Source of the DNA: Sindora glabra
Lineage: Eukaryota; Streptophyta; Magnoliopsida; Fabales; Fabaceae
NCBI GenBank assembly: GCA_020226215.1
Contig: CM035233.1
Coordinates: forward strand, 35,238,027-35,302,026
DNA: 64,000 nt
Direction of reading: 5' to 3'
Shown: positions 39,501-51,989 of the stretch, one piece after another
Numbering within the stretch: the first letter of the stretch is position 1
Layout of the letters: every line of letters begins with the position of its first letter
Notes under the pieces: model-generated
Told to the model about the DNA's origin: nothing
Databases searched by the model: none
What the model saw: only the letters and a program-made list of their open reading frames with translations
Program-made: the position numbers and the translations under genes

Positions 39501-40424
39501 AGGTACAAATTAACGATCCTACTAAATAAATTTCGTATTACAAGTTCAAGATACTAATGTCCCTTAATTTATAGTTATGCTTACATATATAATTGTTTTC
39601 TTGTTAGTATGGATTCCATTAATTAAAAATATCTGATTTATGTAGGTCTTATAGGAGAGATGTATATCAATAATAACTTAAACATACGTAGATAGAAAAA
39701 TATCGAAGACAAATTAGAAGGTAATTTTACTTTCATCAATAAATCTTCTTTTTGTGATTGTTTCAATTATCAAATTGTCATGTGCTTATTTTGTTTCTTT
39801 GTAGTTTGAAATGGTTTGGCTATATGATATTCAACAATGAAAACCTTAAGGCATTATTTAATCCTAGGTTCAAATTGTTTAGAATTAATGTGATCGGAAA
39901 ATGTGGCTTTTGTCTCGATTAAACTATTATGCATTACATATCTTGAACATGAGATTATGTAAGTTACTTTATGTTTCATATGAGGTGTATATGTATTTTA
40001 TAGTTAGAGTATTGTGATTCATTTAGGGGTTTTGTATGTATTTCAAATCAAAAGTAGTGTAGTAGGAAGTTCAGTAAGATGTTGTGGAAAATAGAACAGT
40101 GTATAAAACTAAGTAGGTCGGCAAAATGAAAAAAAGTATTTTTAGGATGATGATAGGTTATACAAAGTTAATTATTTAAGAGAATTAATATGGTATATAA
40201 TATATTCCACAATGATTATAATAAAAATTGATGTTAAAGTTTGATTTTCAACTACGATTATTTATTATAAACTAATGTCTTTAACCATTATTAGTTATTG
40301 GGTTGCATGTTCATGAAGAAATGGTGATGATTTGTTATAAAACCAACAATATAATTTATTTACAATGAAACTTGATTAGATGTTGGCCTAACTATTCTTA
40401 TCAATTAACTATTTTACAGTAGTG

Positions 40425-40942
40425 ATAATCCTTACACCTATAAATAAGGGATTAATTATTTTGTTTACTCATCATTCTTTTGCTTTAAAGTTATAAAATT
40501 AAGTCAAACAATAAGATCATAGTGATTGAAATTTCATAGCTAATATATGAAATGATGTTCTAATGCAAAATTAAAATTTAAAAAATATGTTATTAAATTT
40601 ACTCCTTATCTAGTCTATCTAGTTTTATAATTTTGTGATTTTAACTAGGAAAAAGTAGAAAGTTATATCCAAAAAACATGTAAATTTTATTTTTTATTAA
40701 AATAATAGATAAAGTGAAGAAAGTACTTATAGAGAAAATCACACATGCATAATTAATTTAAATATTTTAACCATAATATATACATATATACACACACACC
40801 TAAAATCGTTTCACATCAAGATAAAATGATAGATATTATTTGTTTATCTTATAATTAAAGGAGTTTGTAATGAGTGATCTTCAAACCATTCCCTTTTGTG
40901 TGGAATGATTATAAATAATATTTTATTTCATTTATAAATGAA
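40425..40942. other. AT-rich spacer
   Basis: No gene or repeat boundary recognised; a short ACACACACAC run lies at about 40791-40798. Confidence 0.35.
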
Positions 40943-41640
40943 TTTTTTAAGTAGTGTTTGGATTTAAGAAAAGGAGGATTTCACTTCTTTTCATATATAT
41001 TTTTTATTTTAATTATATGCCATTGTAAAATATATTAAGTTTATCATGAATTTCAGTAGAATTGGTTTTATTTAGCCTAAAACACATGTTATATCAAAAG
41101 TTTTACTTTTTTTTTAACATTATATTTACATTGATATTATCAAAATCTACTTTTAATTGCATCACATATACTTTTTAATACATTCCAAATAAAAGAATTT
41201 ATTTACAAATGACTAAATAATATAATTTATTTATAAATGAATTGAAATTGAGATGGTTAAGAATAAGATTTTATTTTATTTTGAAATTAATTTCAATTTT
41301 AAATGTTATTTAGTTTTAAATAAAGAAATATTTCATTTTATTTTTTATGCTACTTTTTATTATATTTGTGCCATTAAGAAATTCATAAAATTAATTAAGG
41401 ATTTCATTAAAAATTATTTCATTTAGCCTAGATTATATGTTATATTAAAAAATTTATCCTTTTCCTAATATTGTATTTACCATTATGCCATGAAAATTTA
41501 TTTTCTAATTGTATTGCATGCATTTTTCAAGATGTTTCTAACAAAAGAATCATTTGTAGATGAATTGAATCATTTCTATTGAAATGAAATGAAATCAATT
41601 CTAGCAAATTTGCATTTCAAACATAATTAAAAGTCAAGTT
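40943..41640 (+). repeat. Dispersed repeat family M3, two copies in tandem
   Basis: Two consecutive ~350-bp copies (about 40943-41280 and 41281-41640) share an ordered set of blocks: TTTAGCCTA(A/G)A, ATGTTATAT(C/T)A(A/A)A, a T-rich run, ATATT(T/G)TATTTAC, and (A/T)TTTACAAATGA(A/C)T. A third copy lies at 48590-48985. No coding capacity; the ends contain GTTTG-type sequence, fitting a decayed MITE. Boundaries are approximate. Confidence 0.5.
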
Positions 41641-42999
41641 CTAGATAAATTAAAAGTAACGTGGGAGTTAGAGGTGCACAAAGAATAGTAAACCGGCTAC
41701 CAAAATCCAAAATAAGATGAATGATAGCAGGTTGAGTCGTGGAATTGATTACCAATTGATTAAAAGAAATAAACTTTCTTAATTTTTAAGCAGATTTGGA
41801 TGTAATGATTTTTAACCATTATGAACCAAAACTTGATCAATATAACAATAATATGATGTTGTTTTAATTATTTCCTAAAAGCTTTTTTTCCCCTTTTAAT
41901 ACCATAAATCAAGAGTTATCTTTCAATTATTTTTCCTTAAATTTCCTAATGCATAGCCTTAATAGAGCTCACTTTTCTTCCTCATCCATCCATTTTACTC
42001 TAATAATGCTTTCAATGACGTTAGTAAACTAATTGTAATAGGTCTCCATTCCCCTATTCTTACCTTGATTTAGGATGAAAGATTTGAATTCGATGTTGTT
42101 GGAGAGATTAGCAATCAAGAGTTAAAGGATTTTGTATGAAAAGCTTTACAAGATTGATAAAGAATCTTTAATCTTCGTCATAATTTTCAACTTGTGATTG
42201 ATCCTTAATATAGTCCCCTAATTGATAAAGGTGCGCTTTGATAACATTGTTTCATGACTTATTGAGCATGCCATTTTATTACATCAAATAGATGCTCATT
42301 AGTGGTAATTTCAATTGTATAACTTAGGATATTGATAGGTGTGTTTGAAGTTATTTTCAATTTGGGTTTTAATACTATGTTGTGGTATTACACATCGATT
42401 AACCATATCCACTTGAGTTAAATTAACGTAAACCATATGATATAGTTTAATTTGATTACAATATTGTGATATGTTCATTTGAACTGATAAAAGAAGGTAT
42501 GTGATTTAACTCGATTGACTAACTAAAATGTTCAAAACTAGTCAAATCCAACTGATGCCACCTTTAGAGGGAGTTATAGTAAGGAATTGTTTGTTTAGCA
42601 AAAAGTTAAATGGAAAGTGAAACTTTTCAAGAAGTAAGAAATAGATAAGTTATTTAGTTAGTCATTAATTGCCAAAATGGAGTACTTCTTATATAGTACA
42701 AGAAGTTGTTTACTTATATTCTCTTTGTAAGAAAAACTTCTTATGTTATTTATGAATAAAATTACAAAACTATCTTTACTCAATTTAGTTAATGCTTATC
42801 ATATTATCATGAATCTCCTTGGGCTATAGTTGGTGTAAAATCCATCTTACTGGTTCTTGCTAGCCTTTCCTACTTATAGATAATACTTAACAATCCTAAC
42901 AATAAGTTAGGATAATAATTAGTATTAAAAATTATATTTTCAAATTTTCAATGTTTAACATGTTTATTTTATTTATAAAAAGGAATTAAGTTTAATTAT
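41641..42999. other. AT-rich intergenic sequence
   Basis: No gene or clear element recognised. Confidence 0.35.
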
Positions 43000-45900
43000 A
43001 ATTTCTAAAACTTTCCAAAATAAACTAGCCTAACTAAATCTCTTGAAGCAAAGCCACTATCGTTCATAACATCTATCCAATAATCATCTATTATAGCTCA
43101 AGGCCCTTTAAGGAAAAGTTTTAAGAAAATATATCTATATATAAACAAAAATGTCCATACGTTACTCTTGTCTAAACCTTAGAAAGTTCCAAAGGTCTAT
43201 CATCATTGTTGTGGTGGTGTAGTATCAACCTTTAAGGCTATAAAGTAAAAAGACAAAAGGAAAAGTTTAGGGTATGGTGAGTAAACATTCTAAAGAAAAT
43301 TAAGTCATAACAAACAAAGTCTTCCTTACTAGATTACCCTTTTTTAACCCAAACTTAAATTTCACATATTTAATAAATCAAGCATTAGTAAAACCATAAC
43401 ATTTACATAAACATAATTCCATATTTTTAAAATTTCATAATTTAAAAATAATATTTCAATGCCATAGAATGGAACATGTAAATGAAAAGCATATAAATGT
43501 TCTTATGACTCCCATTTCGCCTTGTTTATCATAAGCCTATCCTTATTCTTCATAAGTAATTACTTAGATTAGTATGAGTCATAACAATTTTCAATTCCAA
43601 CCCATCTTAATTTTTTTCATGTATAGTCATAATAATCAAGCTTATTTATTGTAATATCAAATCACATCATAATTTCTTAGGTCACAACATCACCATGTCT
43701 CTTTGCATATGTTATGACTTATCCTTAGGAATGTGATTGGCGTAAGGAGTCGTTATAGGCAGCAGCAAACAAACCTTACTTAAATATATCTAATGTAGCA
43801 TTTTTCATATGCAACCATGCCTTTACTTTAAAAGGAATACATGTTTTCTAAAATCAATCATGAAATTTAGTAATAAACTATCATGCATGCCTATTTCAAC
43901 TATCTCAAGCCTTAACTTAGTGCCAAAGTTCCTGAATAGCTCCACTTCTAACCCATTCGATAGTAACTAGGTACTTAAGAGGAAGGAATCTTAATGAAAA
44001 GAAAGTGAGTTTCATTAAAACTTAGTGAGCAAATGATAAGTATTAAAAAATAATTAAACTTAATTATATCCTGAACTATAGTTTGCAACCAATTTCTTTC
44101 ATAAGGAAACTTAGTTTTTCATTTGAAAAGGTAAATGGACTCTCATACTTGTGCTTAAAGGAAAAGATAGGCAATTTAAGAGATAACTTGTTGTTTAAAG
44201 AGACAAATATAGAATATCATAACATCGAGACCTAACCAAGGTCACACCATTCATTTTTTCAATCATAAGAGAATTTCAATCATGTAGCTAATACCTTCAT
44301 TTCTAAATTTGACATTTTATTCTTAACAATTTAGTAGAAAATCATAGCATATAAAAATAAAAAGCATATAAATCTACTTGTGACTCCTTTCAAGACTTAT
44401 CCCTTATAAGCTTATCCTCATCTTCCTAATCACCCTTATCTTTCACAAGTAGTGCATAAGTCACAATATTAATATATCAATGTCCTCATCATCATCATCA
44501 TCATCATCATCAACTCAAGTCTAATTCACAAGTTAATAATTAGTATTTTAATAATGTAAGTTCATGTCATTTATTCATAATCATTTAAATGTAAATTTAA
44601 ATATTATTCATGACATAGTTTAATATATTATAAGCAAGTGCATTAACTGACATACTAATCCAAATATAAAATGAATTACACACTATATATATGTATATAA
44701 GGACAATCATAATTGGCTCTTAGTCATATCTATATATGTACATCTCAACAAACACCTTGTGTATACATATATTGAAATAACCCATATTTATTATACTAAT
44801 TTAATTTTTATATCTCAACCAAGTATTCAAGTTTCTATCATCCTAATCTAGCATACTATAACATTTGAAAATGTTGATTTTGGACTATTAAATAAATTAT
44901 TTTAAAGTAAATGGTTCTCAAAATCGATTCTGCAATTGATTTAGATTGCTCTAGTGTAGTTCTATCTGAAGTGAATTAGTTACATGATCAATTTTGAGCA
45001 CTCTAATTTCAATTCCGCTCGAGATGAATCAATTACCTAATAGATTCAATGTAGGGGAGTTTATATATAGATCTAACTGAATCAATTATCTTGAGAACAC
45101 TTTTTGGAATTTTATAGATTCTTACTGTTCATTCATAGGAAATTCATCCTAAAATCATTCCTCGACCAAAATATATGATCAACCTCCCATAAAACATAAA
45201 AATAACATTATATTCCTCAGATTCAATGAGAATCTTAAAGCAAATAACAATTTAATTTACCAATATCATACATCACAATTTCATAAAAAAAACCTAACCT
45301 TAACAAGTTCAGTAATAGAAACATTATATAATAAATTGAATAAAATGTTACTTACCATTCATAAAGGAGACAACAAGTGCTAGAAATGATGATTGGCTAG
45401 TATCTGAACATCAGCAAATTAAGGTATCATGTTAAAGCACCACTTTCTAACCAAAATTCAAGTGTTAATCAATTGGAATTTCTTACCTTTCACAATTTAA
45501 TGAGAAATAATAAAATGATTTTTGAAAAATAAAAGTATAGAGTTTATTACTCTTGTTTGGACTGAAGAAAAAGGAGGGTGGAGAGATAAAATGATCCTTT
45601 TCCTTAAAAGTGAGAAAGAATAATTGAAGTGATGAAGATTTTTAGAAGAAATAAGGGAACTAGATGTTTAAAGGGAAATAAGGGGAGAAATGAGCTTAGG
45701 GGCAAACTAGGAAACATTGCCTAATGGCTTCTTTACACTTATATGTTTAACTATAGCCACTTTAAATTTTTTAAAAAATTTTATTTATTTATAAACCAAT
45801 TCATATAAAATGAAAATTTATTTACAAGTTTATCATAATTATTTGTTTTTATATACAACATTCTAAATTTTAACAAGCATTATAGCATGCTCCTACACAG

Positions 45901-46260
45901 CCATAGCATAAATTAAGTTTCCTTGGAAATTTTATGCCATGATTTATCTTCGAGCACATGATCAGCATATAGAATAACTATAAATGATAATTTATGTGCC
46001 TTTCTTAAATGCATTTATAATCGTGTTTCACACGTAATCATGTTTTTTTTAAAAATATATATTATAGAATATGGAAATAAATTATAATGCATAATTATTC
46101 TAAATATCACTAAGGCTTGCATTGAGGCCAAAATTCTTGAGTTGGGCCACTTCTAACCTATCTAACAATAGTTGGGAACTTAAAGGGAAAAATCCCCAAA
46201 GAAAAGGAAGGAAAACAAAAAGAATGGGTTTCTAAGAAATTCAATACATGACAAAAATTA
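43000..46260 (-). repeat. Decayed gypsy-LTR-like sequence
   Basis: Two internal segments (about 43700-44050 and 45940-46250) repeat the same series: a TGAGCA/TGCATATGATC-like start, a long gap, then CACTTCTAACC..T and ACTTAA(A)G(A/G)GGAA. The same series occurs at 52140-52560. On the minus strand this reads as TTTAAG..CC.A.TTA....GGTTAGAAGTGG, and CTCACTAAGTTT, which resembles long Ty3/gypsy LTRs. No gag or pol was seen, and no target duplication could be set. Probably several overlapping old LTR fragments. Confidence 0.35.
44484..44512. repeat. (ATC)n microsatellite
   Basis: About nine consecutive TCA/ATC units. No reading frame of interest crosses it. Confidence 0.9.
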
Positions 46261-46546
46261 CTAAAGAATTAATGAAATAAAACTACACCATGATATAGGA
46301 GTTACATTTAATTCTTAATACAAGTCCTTAAATTTTTATCCTAAGAAAATAAGTTCACTTTTATACTCAACGTGAAGTTTTAGTTATTTAAAGTTTTAAA
46401 CTTAAAAATGCACTTTTTTATAGGATGTTAGATTTATTCAATTTTTATTATAAATATTTTGGTAAGAAAGTAAAAAATCAATATTAAAAAAATATAAATA
46501 TTTTATATTAGGTTTTTGTCTAGAAATTGACATAAATTGTATGAAA

Positions 46547-46812
46547 GATATAAAAAATTTCGAAAGAAAAGTTGTTGATTTTTTTTAAAAAAATAGATAC
46601 GATAACCTTTTTTTACGTTGGTTAAAAAACTAACATGTAATGTTTTGACATATAATATCATTCATATATATACTTAAGATATAAAAAATTTTAAAAGAAA
46701 AGTTGTTGATTTTTTAACAAAAAAAAGTAGATATGATAAATTTTTTTTACGTTGGTTAAAAAACTAACATGTAATGTTTTAACATATAATATCATTCATA
46801 TATATATGTTAA
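46547..46812 (+). repeat. Imperfect tandem repeat, two ~131-bp units
   Basis: Unit 1 about 46547-46677 and unit 2 about 46678-46812. Both contain AGATATAAAAAATTT, AAGAAAAGTTGTTGATTTTT and ACGTTGGTTAAAAAACTAAC, then the same ATATAATATCATTCATATAT tail. Differences are mostly in A/T run lengths. No coding capacity. Confidence 0.85.
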
Positions 46813-47224
46813 TTCTAAACTTCACAAAAATAACTACCGTGTGATTATATTTTCGTGATAGTGTGAATTCCTACATGGGCAATAATTGGGAAAGAAATTT
46901 TGGGTTGTCTGATATAAATGGCCAAACTAGGATATTTTTGGTTCATAAGTGGGTCACATAATTTACTTAAATTTTTAGATGATACAGTGAATTCCATTGA
47001 TTTTCTCTTCCGATAAGTCCCATCAAAATTCCTATCTTTTGTTTTGAAGAAAGTTATCGATTTAAACTAAACTGTTTTTGTTAGTGCAGACAGACCAAGA
47101 ATAAAATATTATATTCAAGAAGGACAAATATGAATGTCAAGGGATTAAAATCATAATTAAACTTTAATTTATACATTGATCGAGAAATTAAAGTAATCTA
47201 AAAACATCGGTGTAATCCTAATAT
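46813..47224. other. AT-rich spacer
   Basis: No gene or repeat recognised. Confidence 0.35.
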
Positions 47225-47911
47225 TGTATTTAGTATAATGAAATAGAATGTACATTTCATTCTATATTTATGTTTAATATAATAAATATTATAGAAATAA
47301 AATAAAAAAATCATGTTAATGATAACAATAACCTTAAAAAAATAAAGTGTAAAATTGAAATGATATTTATACGAAACATAGTGTTAAATATTTTTTATTT
47401 ATTTATAATTTTTTTATAATTCAACCTCTCTCTCTATATATAAAATATACAGTCAAACAATTGTATTAAAAAGTAAAATAGTAATATGTATTAAAAACAT
47501 ATATATATGATATAATGAATAATAGAAAAATTTATTATACTTTAAATTTAATTATCAATATTATAGATAATAAAAAATTTTCTATAATAAAATATAAAAA
47601 ATTAGCTTATTGAATTTTTATATTAAATGATTTTTAATATAGAATATAAAAATATTTAATTTTAAATTTTATCATTAAAAATATAATTGTCAAAATATTT
47701 TAATATAAAAATATTAAAAGTTGATATCATTTCATTATTTATTAATAAAGAGTAATATTTGAACAAAAAAAATATGAATGATACATGTAAAAAAAATTTC
47801 ATAACTGATGAAATTATTATTTCATCACTGTTCATTCCTAAAAAAATATTTTTTTTATAATATAGATTAAGCAATTTTTTTCCATTTTATTTCATCTCAT
47901 CAAACAAAACA
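47225..47911 (+). mobile_element. Non-autonomous DNA element, family M1 copy 2
   Basis: About 690 bp in the same orientation as 5135-5785. Left end TGTATTTAGTATAATGAAAT; right end read inward TGTTTTGTTTGATGAGATGA. The interior carries AAATTTTATCATTAAAAATA, as the other copies do. The short open frame inside it is AT-rich noise. Confidence 0.5.
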
Positions 47912-47924
47912 TAGTGGTTACAAC

Positions 47925-48155
47925 TTACAAATTACCATTAAAATCCAAGGCTTTCCGTCTCTGATTTGCTGCTGCTCCTGCCAAGGAACATGGATATGTA
48001 TATCCGCAATTTTGATCTTTTGTGTGCTTACGTGCGAATAAGGTAATAGACAAGTGGCTTGCCACTTGGCTCGGTTTTAGAATAATGCAGAGCCTCATCA
48101 GGATGTGGTGGAAGAAGGCCCATTCGTGAACCAAGGAAATAGAAGAAGTCATAAC
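47925..48155 (-). other. Exon-like island of unknown origin
   Basis: A GC-richer stretch between two AT-rich repeats. On the minus strand, 48152-48032 reads openly as DFFYFLGSRMGLLPPHPDEA followed by LHYSKTEPSGKPLVYYLIR, then a donor-like CACGTAAGC at 48030; further on is an acceptor-like CTTGGCAGGAGC. The implied intron of about 55 bp is shorter than plant introns usually are. A different frame is open across 47925-48176, also unrecognised. It may be a gene fragment carried by an element or a decayed exon. I do not recognise the protein. Confidence 0.25.
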
Positions 48156-48589
48156 AATTAGTTCTTGTCTACGCAATTAGTTATCACTCCAATCATATTC
48201 AGATTGATAGTGTAACAAATAATTAACTAATTATCGAAAGTGCATAATAGACTTTTATTAAATTTATTCTACAATTGGTTAGAGAAAGTACATAATGCAT
48301 TTTAATGGAAATGTATCAAGCATTTCTTTTCTCAAAAAAGATAATATATTTTTTTATATATAATCTTCCTTTGTTCTTTCTTCTTGTTAACTATATAATA
48401 AACATATCAAAAGTACATATTTTCATTCGTTATATAGTATACATGAGAAAAATACCAAAGTGGGATCCACCTAATAAATTTTCTTAATCTCTTCTTGACT
48501 ATAATCATATTTTGCCATATATACCACGTTATGGATAGAGCAAATAAAAATATTAATACGCAAGTAAAATCATGTCCCTTACTTTGGAA

Positions 48590-48985
48590 TGGTTAATAAA
48601 AATTTAGTTTATTTTCAAATAAATTTCATTTTTAAATAGCATTGATTTTAAACAACAAAAAATTTCATTTAATTTATAATTTATGCTTTAATAATATTTA
48701 TGCTGTTATGAAATCTATTGAATTTATTAAGTATTTCACTAATACACATTTTATTTAGCCTAAAACCCATGTTATATCAAAATTTTTACCTTTTTTTAAA
48801 TATTGTATTTATCATAATACTATTAAAATATACTTTTAAATTAAATTACATGTATTTTTCAATATATTCAAATAAAAAATTCATTTACAAATGAATTGAA
48901 ATTATTATTTATAAACAATTTGAAATCATTTTCATATAAATGAGATGAAAATAATTTTAAAAAAATTTATTTCAAATGAACTCAT
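48590..48985 (+). repeat. Dispersed repeat family M3, copy 3
   Basis: Contains TTTAGCCTAAAACCCATG, then TTATATCAAAATTTTTACC and CATTTACAAATGAATTGAAA in the same order as the copies at 40943-41640. The right end is TTTCAAATGAACTCAT. No coding capacity. Confidence 0.5.
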
Positions 48986-50844
48986 AGTCATTATTGATTA
49001 GGCCATTATCCTTACCCTCTATCTATGATTTTATACCTATTAATTTTCTTTTGAAAATATGCTAATAATACATCAATTTTTAATATGATATTTTAAGTGA
49101 TGTAGAGTTTGAAATCAATGTATTGAAAAAAGAAAAAGTCTTAAAATAACATAAGATATCAAAGTATTGTAAATTATGTTATCTCTATAGTCATTTTTAG
49201 AAAATGTTAAAAAAAAATTAAATAGTTTAGAATAATCATGTTTGAATTATGTATCAATTATTTTCTTGCTCTAAATAGCCAGCCTAGTTACTTATATGTT
49301 GGCTATTTGTGGTTGTGCCAAAGTTTTATATTTTGTTAGGGTTATAAAGCTATAATGTGCCTATATTAGTAATTTAATGTGTATGTATTGCTCTAATTGT
49401 CTTCAGTACAAAGTAATTATTAGTCTTCGTAGCATGATTTGGTAGCAAGTGAGTAATTAAGTTCATTTATAGCTTCAAATCAAGGAGATTTGCTATCTAA
49501 TATAAATCTAAAGACTTAGAAATCTGATGGTTTTTTTTTTATTGTGAAGTATGCCTTAAATTTGGCTCATTGGATTGCAAAATAAATTACATTAGAGATT
49601 CTTGACAATGAAGTTCATCCTAAGTAAACTCTAATTATAAGTTTTTTTCATTACATTAAAGATAGTAATCAAAATATAAGGACAAAACACCTAATATTAA
49701 ATAAAGGAAAGGATACTCAAAATAACTTGACACAAAAAAAAAAACACAAGATACTAATAAAATACTAAAAGTAAACCAAATATCTCAATAGTTAGTCTTG
49801 GCTCATCATTTCCTGGTGGAGTTTTGATTTGCAATGATATCCATTAATAATAAACTTACCATAATGGTATTAATAGATAAACACAACAAAAATAAAGTCA
49901 AATCCATGCTAATAACTAGAACCCTTGTATGTCACTAAATGCTTTGAAGATTGCTTGAAAATATTCTACTATGATTGATCTTTAATGATTTCTTAAAGTA
50001 TTTTTGTTGAATTATTCGTGGGAGTTGCAAGATATTTTCATTCATATGTGCTAGTTAAGTCATTTATATGTCCACTACCAACTTTGATTTTAGTTGATAC
50101 TCGATCAAACTAAGCAATTGCTCTGCCTCTTATGAATATGGTCTTTCTTGCTTATGAGACTCTTAATTAATATTGGGTTTCCAATCTTTAATGTTGATGG
50201 ATAAAGGTTGAACTATCTAAGCTAGATTGCCATATAATAGTTCACTTAGCTCGAAGGCAAGGCTATTTGACAAGGGATAAGTTAGACTATTGTGTGAAAG
50301 GGATCCTTAAGCATATTACAAATATAAGAAACAACATTTGAGGTCAGCAACAAAAACTTTATATGGATAAAGTCATGCACATTGTGTTTCGATATGTCCT
50401 ATTTGATCATAATGAGTGCAAAACCATCCTTATTATTTCTTTCTTAAACAAAACTAATATTGTAGGGCTTGCATCAATCAAAGCAATTATTCCAAAGCAT
50501 TTTAAAGTAAGAAATTAAGATAATGCATGAATTTCTATAGTAAAAGTAGTGACATCTTTTTATAATGCTTGTAAGGCATACGAATTGTGTGAGGATGAGA
50601 AATTTTTTTATACTCTAATTATAATATACGCTTTTACTCTTGGCCAATGGAGAAAAGTCAATTATCAATTTTGTGAAATTTATATGTATTGAAAATTATA
50701 ATTTATTTCTTTCTATTGGCTAAGGGTAAGAACACATGTTATAAGTGGAGTAAATAAGAATTTCTCATGAGTAAGGGTTCCGCTTTTATGACTATTGCTT
50801 CTTTTCATTGTTTGGCACTTCCATATATGTGACTAGTGCTTTAC
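48986..50844. other. AT-rich intergenic sequence, origin unclear
   Basis: Somewhat more complex DNA at about 49800-50800 suggests an old inserted element, but no motif of reverse transcriptase, transposase or LTR ends could be recognised. Confidence 0.35.
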
Positions 50845-51971
50845 CCACCATTTGGTTGCAAGGAAGAAAAAAATAAGGAAGAATTTGTTATTTTCCTTTA
50901 TTTAGATTAAAGTAAAAAATGGGAGAAAGAGAAGGTTAAGGAGAAATTTTGAGTGGGCCTACATATTTTTGGTTCTCTTCTATATGAAAAGAAGTTGGGA
51001 GAGAATTTGGAATCAATAATATTTTTCCCTACCTATTTTTAACATTTTCTCCATTGCTCAAACAAGTTTGAACCATTATTTTCTAACTTCCTTCATCGTT
51101 TCCTTCATATCTAAGGTTTTTATTAAAGAATTTATGCTCCTTTGTTCTCTGGTTATTACTCTATTTTTTCTTCTTTTTTTCTTGAAACTAGTAAGTTCAT
51201 TGATGATCTAAAATGACTAATGAATGATTTGAATTTCATCCAAAGAAATGACTATCACTCATTTTCTAGATCTAAGATATCTTTTGAAGGGTTTCTACTT
51301 CTTTTTTTAGAGGTAAAACTAATAAAATCAAGATGAAACCATATTTTGAGTTTCCAATAAAAAGGAGATTTGAGAGCTAAAATGGAAGGGGGAGTTTAGA
51401 GTTTCTTTTTCTTTTATAGAGAAGAGATTTCAAAAATACATTCTTAAACTACTATTATGATTTTCCTTTTCCCTTCATATTCATATTTTAATTTGTATAA
51501 ATTATAGTAAAATTGGAAGTAACTATTGAGAAAGTTCCTATTTTTCTTCTTGTTTTTTAGTTTTACCATTAGAAAGTAATGCAAGACAAATGACAAAGTG
51601 TGGAAATAGTTTTGAAAAGTAAAAGAACTCAAAAACTTGAATAAAGCCATAGTTAGGATTTGTTATTTTGAATAAACATAGGCTTGGATCTTGTTGAAAT
51701 TGAAAAAGAATGAATCTTATTAATTTTTCCATTTTTTATGATTTTTTTATTTTTTAAAATTATTTTCACACTCTATCTTTGATTTTTTAATTGTATTTTA
51801 AGAAAAGTTATTAATTTATAATCCTATCTATTGAGGGTATTATTGTTATTTCAACCTATTAATTTTTCTTTCTTCTCAAACCAAATATAAGGAAAGAAAA
51901 TATCTTTTCTTCTTCATTTCTTTCTCTGTATTTTCTTTCTCTCTTTATTGCTTCCATAACCAAATAAAGCC
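50845..51971. mobile_element. Possible MITE-like element with purine-rich inverted ends
   Basis: The left end CATTTGGTTGCAAGGAAGAA and the right end read inward (TTTATTTGGTTATGGAAGCA) form a diverged inverted pair, each followed by a long AAGAAA-rich run. No clear target duplication. The overlapping minus-strand open frames at 51444-52086 come from the T-rich composition. Confidence 0.35.
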
Positions 51972-51989
51972 TTAATGTTAAATATAATT

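Larger units (their letters stand above)
30237..40424 (+). mobile_element. Large degenerate CACTA (En/Spm) transposon
   Basis: The left end is CACTACTACAAAATAGATG, a near-perfect plant CACTA terminus; the proposed right end TTTTACAGTAGTG differs from TTTTGTAGTAGTG at one or two bases. Between them, on the plus strand, lie transposase remnants in the right order (TNP2 33035-34800, DUF4218 38210-38720, DUF4216-like 39290-39500). The 3-bp flanks ATG and ATA do not match, so the right end is provisional. Without three nested insertions (34808-37580, 37603-38195, 38800-39125) the element would be about 6.5 kb. The left 2.8 kb (30237-33034) shows no recognised gene. Confidence 0.7.
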
